DNA of 64,000 bases from Burkholderia cepacia ATCC 25416 (lineage in GTDB: Bacteria; Pseudomonadota; Gammaproteobacteria; Burkholderiales; Burkholderiaceae). The notes beneath the pieces were generated by a model, which saw nothing but the letters and a program-made list of their open reading frames with translations, did not search any database and was not told the DNA's origin. Of this stretch, positions 25,246-34,781 are shown piece by piece. The stretch lies in the NCBI RefSeq assembly GCF_001411495.1, contig NZ_CP012982.1, forward strand, positions 1,178,001 through 1,242,000, read 5' to 3'. Every line of letters starts with the position of its first letter. Positions within the stretch are counted from its first letter, which is position 1. Position numbers and translations under genes: made by a program.

Positions 25246-27168
25246 TCACGGACGCCAGCGATACACGATCATGCTGGTGCCGTTGTAGTTGTCCTTCGTG
25301 ATCACGTATTCGCCGGTCGAGCGCAGGTACGCGCGGATCCCGTACATCGAGTCGACGTCGTTGCCGACATCCATCGCCGACGTGTTCGAGTTGGTCAGCG
25401 TCGTGACGAGGGCGCCCGTATTGAGATCGAACACGTCGACGTTCGGCACGGTGTGCACGTAGCCGACGAACAGGTAGTGGCCGGCCGCCGCGATCGATTT
25501 CGGGTTCGCGCTCGTCAGGTTGATCACCGGGTTCGGCGCGCTCGTGTTGCCGTTCTTCCAGCCGTGATAGACCTCGATATGCCCGTTCATCGCGGTCCAG
25601 TCCCAGTTGCCCGCGAGGCCCTGCGCGAGGATCATCGTGTCGCTGTCCGCCTGGTAGATGATGCGCGTGACCGGCGCCACGGTGCCCGGCACGGCCGTCG
25701 TCGTCGGCTTGCCCCACGACGGCTTGCCGGTCGCGTCGAAACCCGTCATCGGGTAGCGGGTAATCACGTTTGAGCCGTTCAAGCCGGCCCACACGTCGCC
25801 GTTGCCGTCGATGTCGAAACCGGCCGTGACCTGCAGCGTCGTGTTGAACGGCTTGCCCGGCAGCGAGCCGGCCGGATTCGCGATGTAGCCGGTCGCCGGC
25901 GTGAAGTAGTAGAAGTTGAAGTTGCCGGGGTTCTGGCCCGACGCGACGAGAATCCGGTTGCCGCCGACCGTCACGAGCTGGCCGAAGTGCTGGCCGCGCT
26001 GGTAGTCGTTCATGTCGAGGCGCGGGTCCTTCGGATAGCTGAACGGATCGACCGTGTTCGCGACGAACGTGCCGCCCGCCGAGCCCGTGTACACGTTGTT
26101 GCCGCTATAGAAGAACGCGCCGTCGGTCGCCGGGTCGGGCGCGGCGATCGCCTCGAAGTTCAGCGCCTGCAGCTTCCATTGCAACGCGCCCGTCGGGCCG
26201 TATGAATGCAGGTCGGTGCTGCCGTTGCGCCCGAGATCCCAGCCCCCGCCCCACGCATTGTTGAGCACGTACAGGTTGCCGCCGGCATCCTTGCCGATGC
26301 CGACCACGCGCGTGAAGCGCTTGTCGCCGACCTGCCCCTTGATGCCCGATGTCGTGTCGAGATAACCGCCCTGCACGCCGAACGTGCCGACCTGCTGCGG
26401 CGACCCGGCGAGGCTGTAGAGCTTGATGTTCATGTCCGGGCCCTGGTCGCCCACCAGCAACTGCCCCGTCGACGCGTCGAAATACAGCGCCGACGGCCGT
26501 GCGCCGGCCGCCATCTGGATCGTGTTCATCAGCGTGCCGGTCGCGCTGTACTGCACGACCACGCCCGCGCTCATGCGCGCCACCCACAGGTTGCCCGCCG
26601 CATCGAGCGCCAGCGCACCGGGCCCGGTCACGCCGATGTCGCGCTGCCAGACGCCGTCGGTCGTATAGACGCGCACGCGGTTGCCGTAGAAGTCGCTCGC
26701 ATACAGCAGGTTGCCGGCGGTCGCGAGGCCGGTGATCACGTCCGGATTCGGCAGGCCCGTCCACGTGCTGACCGGGATGCGCAGGTCGCGCTGGTTCGTG
26801 CCGCGGTTGTAGCGGCCCACCGAGCCGCTGCCGAAGTTGCGGTTGTAGCCGAGCGCGACGAAGATCGACGTCGCGTTGCCGGTGATCGCGCCACCCTGGA
26901 ATTCGTCGTGGATGCCGATCGTGCCCATCGGCTGGCCGTTCTGGTAGAGCGCGACACCGCCCGCGTTCTCGTCCCAGCGCGACGCCGTGTAGATCACGCC
27001 CTCGGGGGCGACCCACATCGAGCGCGCGGCGTTGCCCACGTGCTGGGCCAGCGTGCCGTACGTGTTCGCGAGCCAGTCGGTCGAGTACGACACCTGCGCG
27101 TGACTCGCCGGCGCCAGCATCGCCATGCACATTCCCAGCAATGCCGCCCGAATTTGTTTCATTGACAT
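25246..27168 (-). CDS. Secreted NHL/SMP-30-like beta-propeller protein
   Basis: 640 residues from ATG 27168, which has GGGAG 8 bp upstream; ATG 27162 is also possible. The signal peptide ends near PASHAQ. The body is a series of beta-propeller blades with repeated short phrases of the kind LALDAAGNLWVARMSAGVVVQYS, VVGIGKDAGGNLYVLNNAW and GFDIDGNGDVWAGLNGSNVI, typical of NHL or SMP-30-like propellers. No catalytic residues can be assigned. Probably periplasmic or extracellular. Convergent with the tsdA operon; nothing nearby explains its job. Confidence 0.75.
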   Translation of the reverse strand: MSMKQIRAALLGMCMAMLAPASHAQVSYSTDWLANTYGTLAQHVGNAARSMWVAPEGVIYTASRWDENAGGVALYQNGQPMGTIGIHDEFQGGAITGNATSIFVALGYNRNFGSGSVGRYNRGTNQRDLRIPVSTWTGLPNPDVITGLATAGNLLYASDFYGNRVRVYTTDGVWQRDIGVTGPGALALDAAGNLWVARMSAGVVVQYSATGTLMNTIQMAAGARPSALYFDASTGQLLVGDQGPDMNIKLYSLAGSPQQVGTFGVQGGYLDTTSGIKGQVGDKRFTRVVGIGKDAGGNLYVLNNAWGGGWDLGRNGSTDLHSYGPTGALQWKLQALNFEAIAAPDPATDGAFFYSGNNVYTGSAGGTFVANTVDPFSYPKDPRLDMNDYQRGQHFGQLVTVGGNRILVASGQNPGNFNFYYFTPATGYIANPAGSLPGKPFNTTLQVTAGFDIDGNGDVWAGLNGSNVITRYPMTGFDATGKPSWGKPTTTAVPGTVAPVTRIIYQADSDTMILAQGLAGNWDWTAMNGHIEVYHGWKNGNTSAPNPVINLTSANPKSIAAAGHYLFVGYVHTVPNVDVFDLNTGALVTTLTNSNTSAMDVGNDVDSMYGIRAYLRSTGEYVITKDNYNGTSMIVYRWRP

Positions 27169-27625
27169 GAATAATGCTCCCGAACGTTCAATTGTCGACA
27201 CTGTAAATCGCGGCGCATGAAATATTGGTGATTCCGGCTAAAGCGCATTCGCCTTCATCCCGAATTATTCACGCCATTCTTTTTGCCGTCCGGCGCTTTT
27301 CCGTCAACGATGGTCAAACCCGTCCATCACGCCGCAACGGCTTGCGTGCCGCACGGTTTCGGCGCTTTTCCCCGGCATTTTCTTCCGGATTGTTCAATGC
27401 AAATACGTCATTTTTTCTGAATTACCCGCATTGCCTTTTTCATTCCCCCGGAAATGGGTTCGATGATTACAAATCGAAATTGAAATGAAAGGGAAAAAAT
27501 ATTGTCCGGCTCGATCGCGTCGGTGCGATTCAGCGCGGCTGCATGCGGCGGGAGGAAGGAAGGAGAATGCGGGATACGGCGGAGAGAACCGCGCGCCGGC
27601 CATGCCGGCACGCAGCCGCGATCGT
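27169..27625. other. AT-richer intergenic region
   Basis: A 457-bp region notably less GC-rich than its surroundings. It should hold the promoter of the beta-propeller gene (minus strand) at its left end. An 87-codon plus-strand frame (27225-27488) has no ribosome site, odd composition and no family features, so I do not call it. Confidence 0.55.
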
Positions 27626-28057
27626 TCAGTTCGCGTCGTCGAGGGTCGGGCCGTCCCAGCCGTCGAGGAATTTCGGCAGCGCGTCCACGACGTCGATCAC
27701 GCGGTGCCGGTAGAACAGGTGCATCGTCGGCTGCAGGTCGCCGGGCAGTTGCCCGCCGTGCGCACGCGCGGCCAGGCTGTTCGGTACGACGCGCATGCCG
27801 AACCGGTTGGTGCCGCATACGATCTCGCCGCAGGACGCGCAATACATGCGCGACATCGACTTCGCCGGATGCGGGAACGTCGCATGGTCGCCCTCGACGG
27901 CCACCTGCTCCGGCGGCCACGCGGTCGCGGACAGCATCGGCGTGCCGTAGAAATCGCGGCAGGTCGCGCAATGGCAGTTCGCGCGCGCCGCCGGCTCGCC
28001 GCGCAACGTCACGGTGACGGTTCCGCACAGGCAACTCGCGGAATGCGTTCGGGTCAT
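27626..28057 (-). CDS. GFA/CENP-V-domain zinc-binding protein
   Basis: 143 residues from ATG 28057, behind GAGGAGACG. Zinc-binding cysteine pattern of the glutathione-dependent formaldehyde-activating (GFA) fold: CLCGTVTVTLRG, then CHCATCRDFYG, then YCASCGEIVCG. Characterised members bind zinc, but many GFA-domain proteins have no proven activity and few are real formaldehyde enzymes. Normal length for the family. It lies downstream of the porin gene on the same strand but a hairpin separates them. Confidence 0.85.
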   Translation of the reverse strand: MTRTHSASCLCGTVTVTLRGEPAARANCHCATCRDFYGTPMLSATAWPPEQVAVEGDHATFPHPAKSMSRMYCASCGEIVCGTNRFGMRVVPNSLAARAHGGQLPGDLQPTMHLFYRHRVIDVVDALPKFLDGWDGPTLDDAN

Positions 28058-28100
28058 GTCGTCTCCTCGAAAAACGGAGGCGACAGTATAGGGGCATGCC

Positions 28101-28136
28101 TGCAACGTCGCCCGCATCGGCTGCGGGCAACGTTGC
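28101..28136 (-). terminator. Hairpin after porin gene
   Basis: TGCAACGT and GCCCGCA on the left (28101-28116) pair with TGCGGGC and AACGTTGC on the right (28122-28136), with one unpaired base, giving a roughly 14-bp stem and short loop, 22 bp after the porin stop. Confidence 0.6.
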
Positions 28137-28157
28137 GGGCGCAACGATCGCGGCGCG

Positions 28158-29351
28158 TCAGAACTTCTGGCGCAGGCCGAGGCTGACGATGGCCTGCGAC
28201 CGCGAATCGGACGAGTGGCCGTTCGCCTTGTCGGACACCGACGCGGTCGCGGCCACCGGCCGGCCAAGCGCGTCGAGCGTCATGCCCGATGCGTGCTGGT
28301 ACGCGCCGAGCAGGTACACGCTGGTGCGCTTCGACAGGTCGTAGGTGGCGCCGAGCGTGACGTTGTGATACTGCGCACGGTCGTCCACGCCGTCGACATC
28401 GCTGCCGCGCGTGTAGCTGTAGCCCGCGAACAGTTGCGTCTGCGGGCGCACGTTCCAGCGCGTGAACACGCCCGCGACGTTGAACGTCGCGTGGCCCGTG
28501 AACCGCGACTGGTCGCCGCTGCGGTACTGCACGTTGCTGTAGTTCACCCCGACGACGGCCGGGCCGAAATCGTAGGTCGCGCCGGTCGCGATGATCTGCT
28601 GCGACTGCGCGCTCGCATAGCCTTCGTTGATCGACGAGTTGAACAGCCCGTCGTCGGTGCTCTGCCACTTGCCGGCCGTCGGGTCGGTCGCGCCCGTCTT
28701 GCTGTTGTCCGATCGCTCGTAGCCGACGCCGACGCGCAGCGGGCCCGCCGCGTACGCCGCGCCGACGCTCCACGTGTTGCGCTGCTTCATGCTGCCCGGC
28801 TGGCTGCCGAAACCGTACAGCGCGCCGAACGTGAAGCCCGAGTAGTTGGCGCTCGTGTACTTGATCGAGCTGTTGACGCGCGCCGTCTGGTCGAGGTCGT
28901 CGATATCGCCCGGGTGCGCGCCGAAGCCGCCGATGAACGACGACGGGCCGACCGGGCTCACGAAGTCGTCGAGCGACGTGTACTGGCGGCCGAGCGTGAC
29001 CGTGCCGTAGCGGTCGCTGCCGAGGCCGACGAACGCCTGGCGGCCGAACTGGCGGCCACCCTGGCCCGACGTGCCGTTCGTGATGTCGAAGCCGTTCTCG
29101 AGGACGAACAGCGCGCGCATCCCGCCGCCCAGATCCTCGGAACCCTTGATGCCCCAGCGGCTGCCGGACAGGTTGCCGGTCGTGAGCCCGACGTTCGAAT
29201 GGCCGGTGTACGCGCCCGCGGAGCCGACCCGTTCGTTGCTGCGATAGGTCACGCCCGCGTCGACGATGCCGTACAGCGTGACGGAGCTTTGCGCGGCGGC
29301 GACGCCCGCGAGCGAGAGCAGCAGCGGGGCTGCGATCAGTTGCTTGTTCAT
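28158..29351 (-). CDS. Outer-membrane porin (Burkholderiales trimeric type)
   Basis: 397 residues from ATG 29351 (MNKQLIAAPLLLSLAGVAAA, signal peptide). The mature start QSSVTLYGIVDAGVTYRSNE and the repeated barrel segments (SRWGIKGSEDLGGGMRALFVLENGF, FGRQAFVGL, TLGRQYTSLDDF) place it in the same porin family as those at 14485 and 47327. It ends in RQKF with the terminal Phe. Unlike the other two it has no neighbouring catabolic operon; the divergent neighbour is a LysE exporter. Substrate unknown. Confidence 0.9.
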   Translation of the reverse strand: MNKQLIAAPLLLSLAGVAAAQSSVTLYGIVDAGVTYRSNERVGSAGAYTGHSNVGLTTGNLSGSRWGIKGSEDLGGGMRALFVLENGFDITNGTSGQGGRQFGRQAFVGLGSDRYGTVTLGRQYTSLDDFVSPVGPSSFIGGFGAHPGDIDDLDQTARVNSSIKYTSANYSGFTFGALYGFGSQPGSMKQRNTWSVGAAYAAGPLRVGVGYERSDNSKTGATDPTAGKWQSTDDGLFNSSINEGYASAQSQQIIATGATYDFGPAVVGVNYSNVQYRSGDQSRFTGHATFNVAGVFTRWNVRPQTQLFAGYSYTRGSDVDGVDDRAQYHNVTLGATYDLSKRTSVYLLGAYQHASGMTLDALGRPVAATASVSDKANGHSSDSRSQAIVSLGLRQKF

Positions 29352-29656
29352 GATTGTCGTGTCTCCGGGCGGTGAACCCGTTGTTCTGGCTGTCAGTTGC
29401 GAGTAGCGCGCGGGCGGCGAGATCCGCCGGCGGTGCGAGGCCGGCATCGTCCGCGCGCGACGACGCGGCGGGCATGCCCGCTGCGGCCGCCATGGTAGAT
29501 GGAACCGGTTTCAATCTGAAGCGGAATAATGAAAAATGTTTATTGCCAAAATCGAGATAGTCGACCGGGCGGCCGTGTGCGCGGCGCGCCGTCCCTGTAC
29601 AGCCCGGGCGGGCGCAGCCGATAATCGAGCGCGCCCCTTCCCTCGGGAGTTCCGTC
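29352..29656. other. Divergent promoter region of porin and LysE-type exporter
   Basis: A 305-bp gap. A short AT-rich tract at about 29510-29560 is the likely promoter area. No repeat or known operator stands out. Confidence 0.5.
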
Positions 29657-30289
29657 ATGCATGAAACGACCCTGCTGGTCTTCGCCGCCGTCGCCTTCGT
29701 CGGCATCGCGACACCCGGCCCGACCGTGCTGCTCGCGCTGACCAACGGCTCGCGCTACGGCGTGCGACGCGCGGCCTATGGCTTCGCGGGCGCGATGCTG
29801 TCCGATTTCGTGCTGATCGTCGCGGTCGCGCTCGGCCTCGGCGCGCTGCTGATGGCGTCGGCGTTCTGGTTCTCGGTCGTGAAGTGGCTCGGCGCCGCTT
29901 ACCTCGCGTACGTCGGCATCCGGCTGCTGATGTCGAAGGGTTCGCTCGACGTCGCCGCCGCGCACGGTGAAACGGTATCCGGGCGCAACGCGTCGATCTT
30001 CGCGAAGAGTTTCCTCACGGCGGTGACGAACCCGAAGGGCTACCTGTTCTTCTCCGCGTTCCTGCCGCAGTTCCTCGATCCGTCCGCGCCGCTCGCGCCG
30101 CAATACGTCGCGCTCGCGGTCACCTTCGCGCTGCTCGACGGCGCGGTGATGTTCGGCTACGCGCTGCTCGGCGCACGCGCGGTGCGACTGCTGAAGCGCG
30201 CGGGCGCGCTGTGGCTCGAACGCACGTGCGGCGCGATGCTGCTCGCGCTCGCCGGGTCGCTGGCGCTGTACCGGCGTCATGCGACGTAG
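29657..30289 (+). CDS. LysE/RhtB-family amino-acid exporter
   Basis: 210 residues with six predicted membrane helices, the family's length. The N-terminal signature VAFVGIATPGPTVLLALTNGSRYGVRRA is typical of LysE/RhtB exporters, which expel amino acids (homoserine, threonine, lysine or others) by proton exchange. The next gene, an acetyltransferase, starts 13 bp later, so the pair is probably co-transcribed. Substrate unknown. Confidence 0.88.
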   Translation: MHETTLLVFAAVAFVGIATPGPTVLLALTNGSRYGVRRAAYGFAGAMLSDFVLIVAVALGLGALLMASAFWFSVVKWLGAAYLAYVGIRLLMSKGSLDVAAAHGETVSGRNASIFAKSFLTAVTNPKGYLFFSAFLPQFLDPSAPLAPQYVALAVTFALLDGAVMFGYALLGARAVRLLKRAGALWLERTCGAMLLALAGSLALYRRHAT

Positions 30290-30301
30290 GGGCGGACACC
30301 G

Positions 30302-30838
30302 ATGAAAATCGCCGCACCGCCCCGCTCCGGCTTTCCCGGCCTGTCGCTCCGCCAGCTCGAACGCGCCGACCTCGACGCGTGGTATGCGTACCTGTCGATG
30401 CCCGACGTCTTCCGCCACACGAGCTGGAACCTGCGCGCGCCCGACGATCTGCTGCCGCTGTTCGACACCATCGAATCGACCGACCCCGATTCGATCCGGC
30501 GTCTCGCCGTGATCGACGACGCATCGGGCGCGCTCGCCGGGACGATCGGCCTGCATACCGTCTCCACCGCGAACCGCTCGGCGGAGATCGCATACGATCT
30601 CGCGCCGTCGCACTGGGGGCGCGGGGTCGCGAGCGCGCTGTGCGCGGCCGTCACCGCGTGGGCCTTCGCGGACGGCGGCTTCATGCGCATGCAGGGCGTG
30701 GTGCTGACCGGCAACGCGGGCTCCGCGCGCGTGCTGCAGAAGTGCGGCTACCGCTACGAAGGGCTGTTGCGCGCGTACAGGATGGTGCGCGGCACACCGG
30801 GCGATTTCGCGATGTACGCGCGCCTCGCGACAGACTGA
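30302..30838 (+). CDS. GNAT-family N-acetyltransferase (RimJ/RimL-like)
   Basis: 178 residues. Acetyl-CoA-binding region AYDLAPSHWGRGVASALCAAVTAWAF (R/Q-x-x-G-x-G/A motif as HWGRGVASA) and the late GSARVLQKCGYRYEGLLRAY are the marks of the RimJ/RimL acetyltransferase_3 subgroup. Acceptors in this group range from ribosomal proteins to small amines and antibiotics. It is 13 bp after the LysE-type exporter, which suggests a paired detoxification role; this is inference. Confidence 0.85.
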   Translation: MKIAAPPRSGFPGLSLRQLERADLDAWYAYLSMPDVFRHTSWNLRAPDDLLPLFDTIESTDPDSIRRLAVIDDASGALAGTIGLHTVSTANRSAEIAYDLAPSHWGRGVASALCAAVTAWAFADGGFMRMQGVVLTGNAGSARVLQKCGYRYEGLLRAYRMVRGTPGDFAMYARLATD

Positions 30839-30968
30839 CGCGCCACCCGCGGCTTCACGCCCAACCGTTCACGGCCTGCGGAATCGCACGTGCACGCGCA
30901 CGTGCACGCCATTGGACGGCCTGCGCCGAATTGGCGACAATCGCCGTTCCCTTCCCCGACGATCCACC

Positions 30969-31703
30969 ATGAAAATCGCCGCGCTGTCCGACATCCACGG
31001 CAACCTCGCCGCGCTCGACGCGGTGCTCGACGACGTCCGCCGCCGCGGCGCCGACGTGATCGTCAACCTCGGCGACATCCTGTCGGGGGCGCTCCATCCG
31101 CCCGAAACGGCCGACCGCCTGATCGCGCTCGACCTGCCGACCATCAGGGGCAATCACGAACGGCAACTGCTCGACGGCGATCGCGAGTCGATGCGGCTGT
31201 CGGATCGCTGGGCGCACGACACGCTGCGCGCCGACCATCTCGAATGGATCGCCGCGCTGCCCGAGCGCGCGACGCTCGACGGCGACGTGTTAATGGTGCA
31301 CGGCACGCCCGGCAGCGACCTCGCCTATTTCCTCGAAACCGTCACGCCCGACGGCTGCCGCTCGGCGACGCCCGCGGAAATCGCGCAACGCGCGGGCGAC
31401 GAACCGGCATCGCTGATCCTGTGCGGCCACACGCACATCCCGCGTGCGGCCAGACTCGACGACGGCCGGCTGATCGTCAACCCGGGCAGCGTCGGGCTGC
31501 AGGCGTACGCGGACGACCTGCCGCACCCGCACCGCATCGAGACGGGTTCGCCGCATGCGCGCTACGCGATGGTGTCGCGCACGGCGGCCGGCTGGAACGT
31601 CGAATTTCATGCGGTCGAATACGACTGGCACACGGCGGCCGCCACCGCGGCATCGCGCGGGCGCGACGACTGGACCGTCGCGCTGCGCACCGGCCGGTGC
31701 TGA
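30969..31703 (+). CDS. Calcineurin-type metallophosphoesterase (YfcE-like)
   Basis: 244 residues from ATG 30969. Metal-binding motifs in order: DIHGNLAALDAVL (about 8-20), GDILSG, GNHER and later CGHTHIP plus NPGSVGLQ, the complete set for dinuclear metallophosphoesterases of the MJ0936/YfcE type. These hydrolyse phosphodiesters in vitro; the natural substrate is often unknown. The following alpha/beta hydrolase gene begins 46 bp after its stop. Confidence 0.88.
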   Translation: MKIAALSDIHGNLAALDAVLDDVRRRGADVIVNLGDILSGALHPPETADRLIALDLPTIRGNHERQLLDGDRESMRLSDRWAHDTLRADHLEWIAALPERATLDGDVLMVHGTPGSDLAYFLETVTPDGCRSATPAEIAQRAGDEPASLILCGHTHIPRAARLDDGRLIVNPGSVGLQAYADDLPHPHRIETGSPHARYAMVSRTAAGWNVEFHAVEYDWHTAAATAASRGRDDWTVALRTGRC

Positions 31704-31749
31704 CACGCGCCGCCCGCTGTTACTTCATTCACAGGAAAACCGCGCCACC

Positions 31750-32361
31750 ATGCCCGTTCCGTCGCAACTGCTCTTCCTGCCCGGCGCATCGGGCAGCACC
31801 GCCTTCTGGCAACCGCTCGCCGGCAGCCTGACGCATCCGGCCGAACGCCGGATCGTCGGCTATCCGGGTTTCGGCGACACGCCGCGCGATCCGGCCGTCG
31901 ACGATTTCGACAGCCTCGTGCGTCATGTCCTGGAAACGATCGACCGGCCGACCGCCGTGATCGCGCAATCGATGGGCGGCGTGATCGCGATGCGCGCGGC
32001 GCTCGACAAGCCCGGCCAGGTCACGCACCTCGTACTGACGGTCACGTCCGGCGGGCTCGACATGGCAGGGCTCGGCGCGCAGGACTGGCGGGCCGGGTTC
32101 GCGCAAGCCAACCCGCAGCTGCCCGACTGGTTCCTGACGTTCCGTGCCGACCTGTCGCGGGACATCAGCCGCATCGCGCAGCCGACGCTGCTGCTGTGGG
32201 GCGACGACGATCCGCTCAGCCCCGTCGCGGCCGGCCGGCGCCTGCTCGAGCGGCTGCCCGACGCGCAGCTGCACGTCGTGCCGGGCGGCCGGCACGATCT
32301 CGCGGCCGTGCACGCGGCGACGCTCGCGCCGCTCGTCGATGCGCATCTGCGGCGCGTGTGA
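31750..32361 (+). CDS. Alpha/beta-fold hydrolase
   Basis: 203 residues, a compact alpha/beta hydrolase. The nucleophile elbow is QSMGG (Ser near 75), the acid probably the Asp in LLLWGDDDPLSP, and the His in VVPGGRHD completes the triad. Small size and no lid domain fit esterases or thioesterase-like hydrolases; the substrate cannot be predicted. It ends right before a GC-rich hexanucleotide repeat, and the convergent histidine kinase gene lies beyond that. Confidence 0.8.
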   Translation: MPVPSQLLFLPGASGSTAFWQPLAGSLTHPAERRIVGYPGFGDTPRDPAVDDFDSLVRHVLETIDRPTAVIAQSMGGVIAMRAALDKPGQVTHLVLTVTSGGLDMAGLGAQDWRAGFAQANPQLPDWFLTFRADLSRDISRIAQPTLLLWGDDDPLSPVAAGRRLLERLPDAQLHVVPGGRHDLAAVHAATLAPLVDAHLRRV

Positions 32362-32367
32362 CGTCGC

Positions 32368-32422
<55 letters not shown>

Positions 32423-32481
32423 AGTTTCCGCTACGGCTTCAGCACGAACCTGAAACCCCGCGGCTCACGCGCCGCCCCCCG

Positions 32482-33810
32482 TCACCCCGCATTGCGCAGC
32501 GTGAGCCGCGCCTCCAGCCCGCCGCCGTCCGCGCGGTTGTTCAGCGTGAGCGTGCCGCCCATCGCAAGCGCGAGTTGCCGCGCGATCGCGAGGCCGAGCC
32601 CCGTGCCGCCCGTCTCCCGGTTGCGCGACGTCTCCACGCGCCGGAACGGCTCGAACACCGCGTCGAGCTGATCGTCCGGAATGCCGGGCCCGCGGTCGAG
32701 CACGGCGATCACCGCGCCGCCGTCCGGCGCGGCGTGCACGTCGATCTCGGCCGCGCCCGCGAACTTCAGCGCGTTGTCGACGAGGTTGCCGACGATGCGG
32801 CGCAGCGCCTTCGGCCGCGTGACGAGCGCGAGCGGCGCGCGGCTGTGCAGCGCGACGTCCTGCCCCGCATCCGTGTAATCGCACACGATGCTGTCGAGCA
32901 GCGCATCGAGATCGATGCGGCGCGCGGCCTCCTCGGTGCCGTGCAGCGTCCGCGCATACGCCACGCCCTCCTTCACCAGATGCTCCATCTCGAGCAGGTC
33001 CTGGCGCAGCTTCGCGCCCTGCGTGTCGTCGTCCATCACGTCGACGCGCAAGCGCATTCGCGTGATCGGCGTCTGCAGGTCGTGCGAGATCGACGCGAGG
33101 ATCTGCATGCGCTCGGCCATGTACTGCGCGATACGGTCCTGCATCGCGTTGAACGCCCGGGCGGCGCGCGCGACTTCCGACGGCCCGCCCTCGTTCAGCC
33201 GCTCGCCCTTCAGGTCGGGGCCGAGCGCATCGGCGGCCTGCGCGAGCTGCTTGAGCGGCCGCGTCGCGAGCCGCACCGCGAGCCAGCAGCACGCGGCCAG
33301 CACCGCGAGCTGCAGCAGGAGCACGACCGGCAGCCAGCCCGACAGCGGCACCGTCGACATCGGATGGATGTCGATCGTGAGCGGCGACCCGTCGGTCAGG
33401 CGCAGATGCACCTGCAGATGTTCGCGGTCGCCGGGGATCGCGTTCGCGGTCAGCGGATAGTCGCCGCCGATGCCGTCGGAAATCGACCGCTCGACGCGCG
33501 CCGACAGCCGCGCTTCCGGCGGCGTGCCGGTCTCGCCGGGCCCGAGGATGAACGCATAGCTGCGCCGCGCAAGGCGCGGCAGCCAGGCGGCCCGCTCGGC
33601 CGGCGGCAGGTGGTCGAGCAGCGCGACCGAGCTGGCGACCTCGCGCTCGATGTAGCCCATCATCAGGTTGGTGGTCGCCTGGTCGCGCTCGGTCACCGTG
33701 AGCCAGAACGACAGCGTCTGCGCGAGCGCGAGGCCCACGCACAGGATCAACGCGAGCCGCGCGAACAGCGAGCGCGGCCAGTGCCACGACGTCAACGTGC
33801 GCGCGCTCAT
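32482..33810 (-). CDS. Two-component sensor histidine kinase
   Basis: 442 residues from ATG 33810. Membrane helix 1 is at about 18-38, a periplasmic sensor domain follows, helix 2 is at about 158-180, then a HAMP linker. The HisKA box SISHDLQTPITRMRL places the phosphorylated His at 243; the ATPase part has NLVDNALKF (N box), DRGPGIPDD and GGTGLGLAI. EnvZ/OmpR-like kinases share this plan. Its start overlaps the response regulator stop, so they are a translationally coupled pair. Signal unknown. Confidence 0.92.
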   Translation of the reverse strand: MSARTLTSWHWPRSLFARLALILCVGLALAQTLSFWLTVTERDQATTNLMMGYIEREVASSVALLDHLPPAERAAWLPRLARRSYAFILGPGETGTPPEARLSARVERSISDGIGGDYPLTANAIPGDREHLQVHLRLTDGSPLTIDIHPMSTVPLSGWLPVVLLLQLAVLAACCWLAVRLATRPLKQLAQAADALGPDLKGERLNEGGPSEVARAARAFNAMQDRIAQYMAERMQILASISHDLQTPITRMRLRVDVMDDDTQGAKLRQDLLEMEHLVKEGVAYARTLHGTEEAARRIDLDALLDSIVCDYTDAGQDVALHSRAPLALVTRPKALRRIVGNLVDNALKFAGAAEIDVHAAPDGGAVIAVLDRGPGIPDDQLDAVFEPFRRVETSRNRETGGTGLGLAIARQLALAMGGTLTLNNRADGGGLEARLTLRNAG

Positions 33811-34547
33811 GGCGTACCGTCGACGGCGGTCACGGCCGACGAGAACACGTAGCCCTCGTTGCGCAGCGTCTTGATGTAGCGCGGCTCGCGCGCGCCGTCG
33901 CGCAGGCGCTGGCGCAGCCGGCTCACGAGCAGGTCGATCGACCGGTCGAACGGGTCGGACTGCCGCCCCTGCGTGAGATTGAGCAACTGGTCGCGCGTCA
34001 GCACGCGCTGCGGGTTGTCGAGGAACACGCGCAGCAGCCGGTATTCGGCGCCGCTCAGCGCGACCAGCGTGCCGTCGGTATCGAGCAGGTGGCGTCCGGT
34101 CGTGTCGAGACGCCATTCGCCGAACGCGAGCATCGCGGCCGTTTCCGTCACCTGCATGCCGGGCGGCAGCATGCGTGCGCGCCGCAGCACCGAGCGGATC
34201 CGCGCGAGCAGTTCGCGCACCGCGAACGGCTTGGCGAGGTAGTCGTCGGCGCCCATCTCGAGGCCGATGATGCGGTCGGTTTCCTCGCCGCGCGCGGTCA
34301 GCATCAGCACGGGCACCGTGCGGAACTTGCCCGCGCGCAGGTCGCGGCACAGCGTGAGGCCGTCCTCGCCCGGCATCATCAGGTCGAGCACGATCATGTC
34401 GGGCGCGCCGTCGTCCAGCACGTTGCGCATCTCGCGGCCGTTCGCGGCCAGCGATACGCGCATGCCGTTCTTCTCCAGATAATCCGCGATCAGTTCGCGG
34501 ATCGCGCGATCGTCGTCGACGATCAGCACGTGGTCGATCTTGTCCAT
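33807..34547 (-). CDS. OmpR-family response regulator
   Basis: 246 residues from ATG 34547. The receiver domain has acidic residues at 11-13 (IVDDD), the phosphorylation site Asp55 (VLDLMMPGEDG) and Lys in AKPF. The C-terminal winged helix of the OmpR/PhoB type includes GAEYRLLRVFLDNPQRVLTRDQL and RSIDLLVSRLRQRL. It is first in the pair with the kinase. The exported thioredoxin-like gene is divergent across a 234-bp gap and is the nearest possible target. Confidence 0.93.
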   Translation of the reverse strand: MDKIDHVLIVDDDRAIRELIADYLEKNGMRVSLAANGREMRNVLDDGAPDMIVLDLMMPGEDGLTLCRDLRAGKFRTVPVLMLTARGEETDRIIGLEMGADDYLAKPFAVRELLARIRSVLRRARMLPPGMQVTETAAMLAFGEWRLDTTGRHLLDTDGTLVALSGAEYRLLRVFLDNPQRVLTRDQLLNLTQGRQSDPFDRSIDLLVSRLRQRLRDGAREPRYIKTLRNEGYVFSSAVTAVDGTP

Positions 34548-34781
34548 GGGTCGTTTCGGTATCGAGGTATCGATGAGTCGAGGCAGGCGATGTCCGCTTT
34601 TATACCGCACGGCGGGCGCGCGTTTGTATCCCAATGTATCGCGCCGCCGTGACGACACACAACATTGCACACGCGCGGCTTGCCGGACACATCGCAGATA
34701 CGTCGGCGCCGCCTAATGGGGCCTGTCGAAACCCGTCCGGCCGCCGCCTCCGAGCGGCGGCCTCCCGCTCAGGAGAACGCC

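Noticed and set aside
27225..27488. An 87-codon plus-strand frame in an AT-richer gap
   Set aside because: No ribosome site, no family features, and composition like non-coding DNA.
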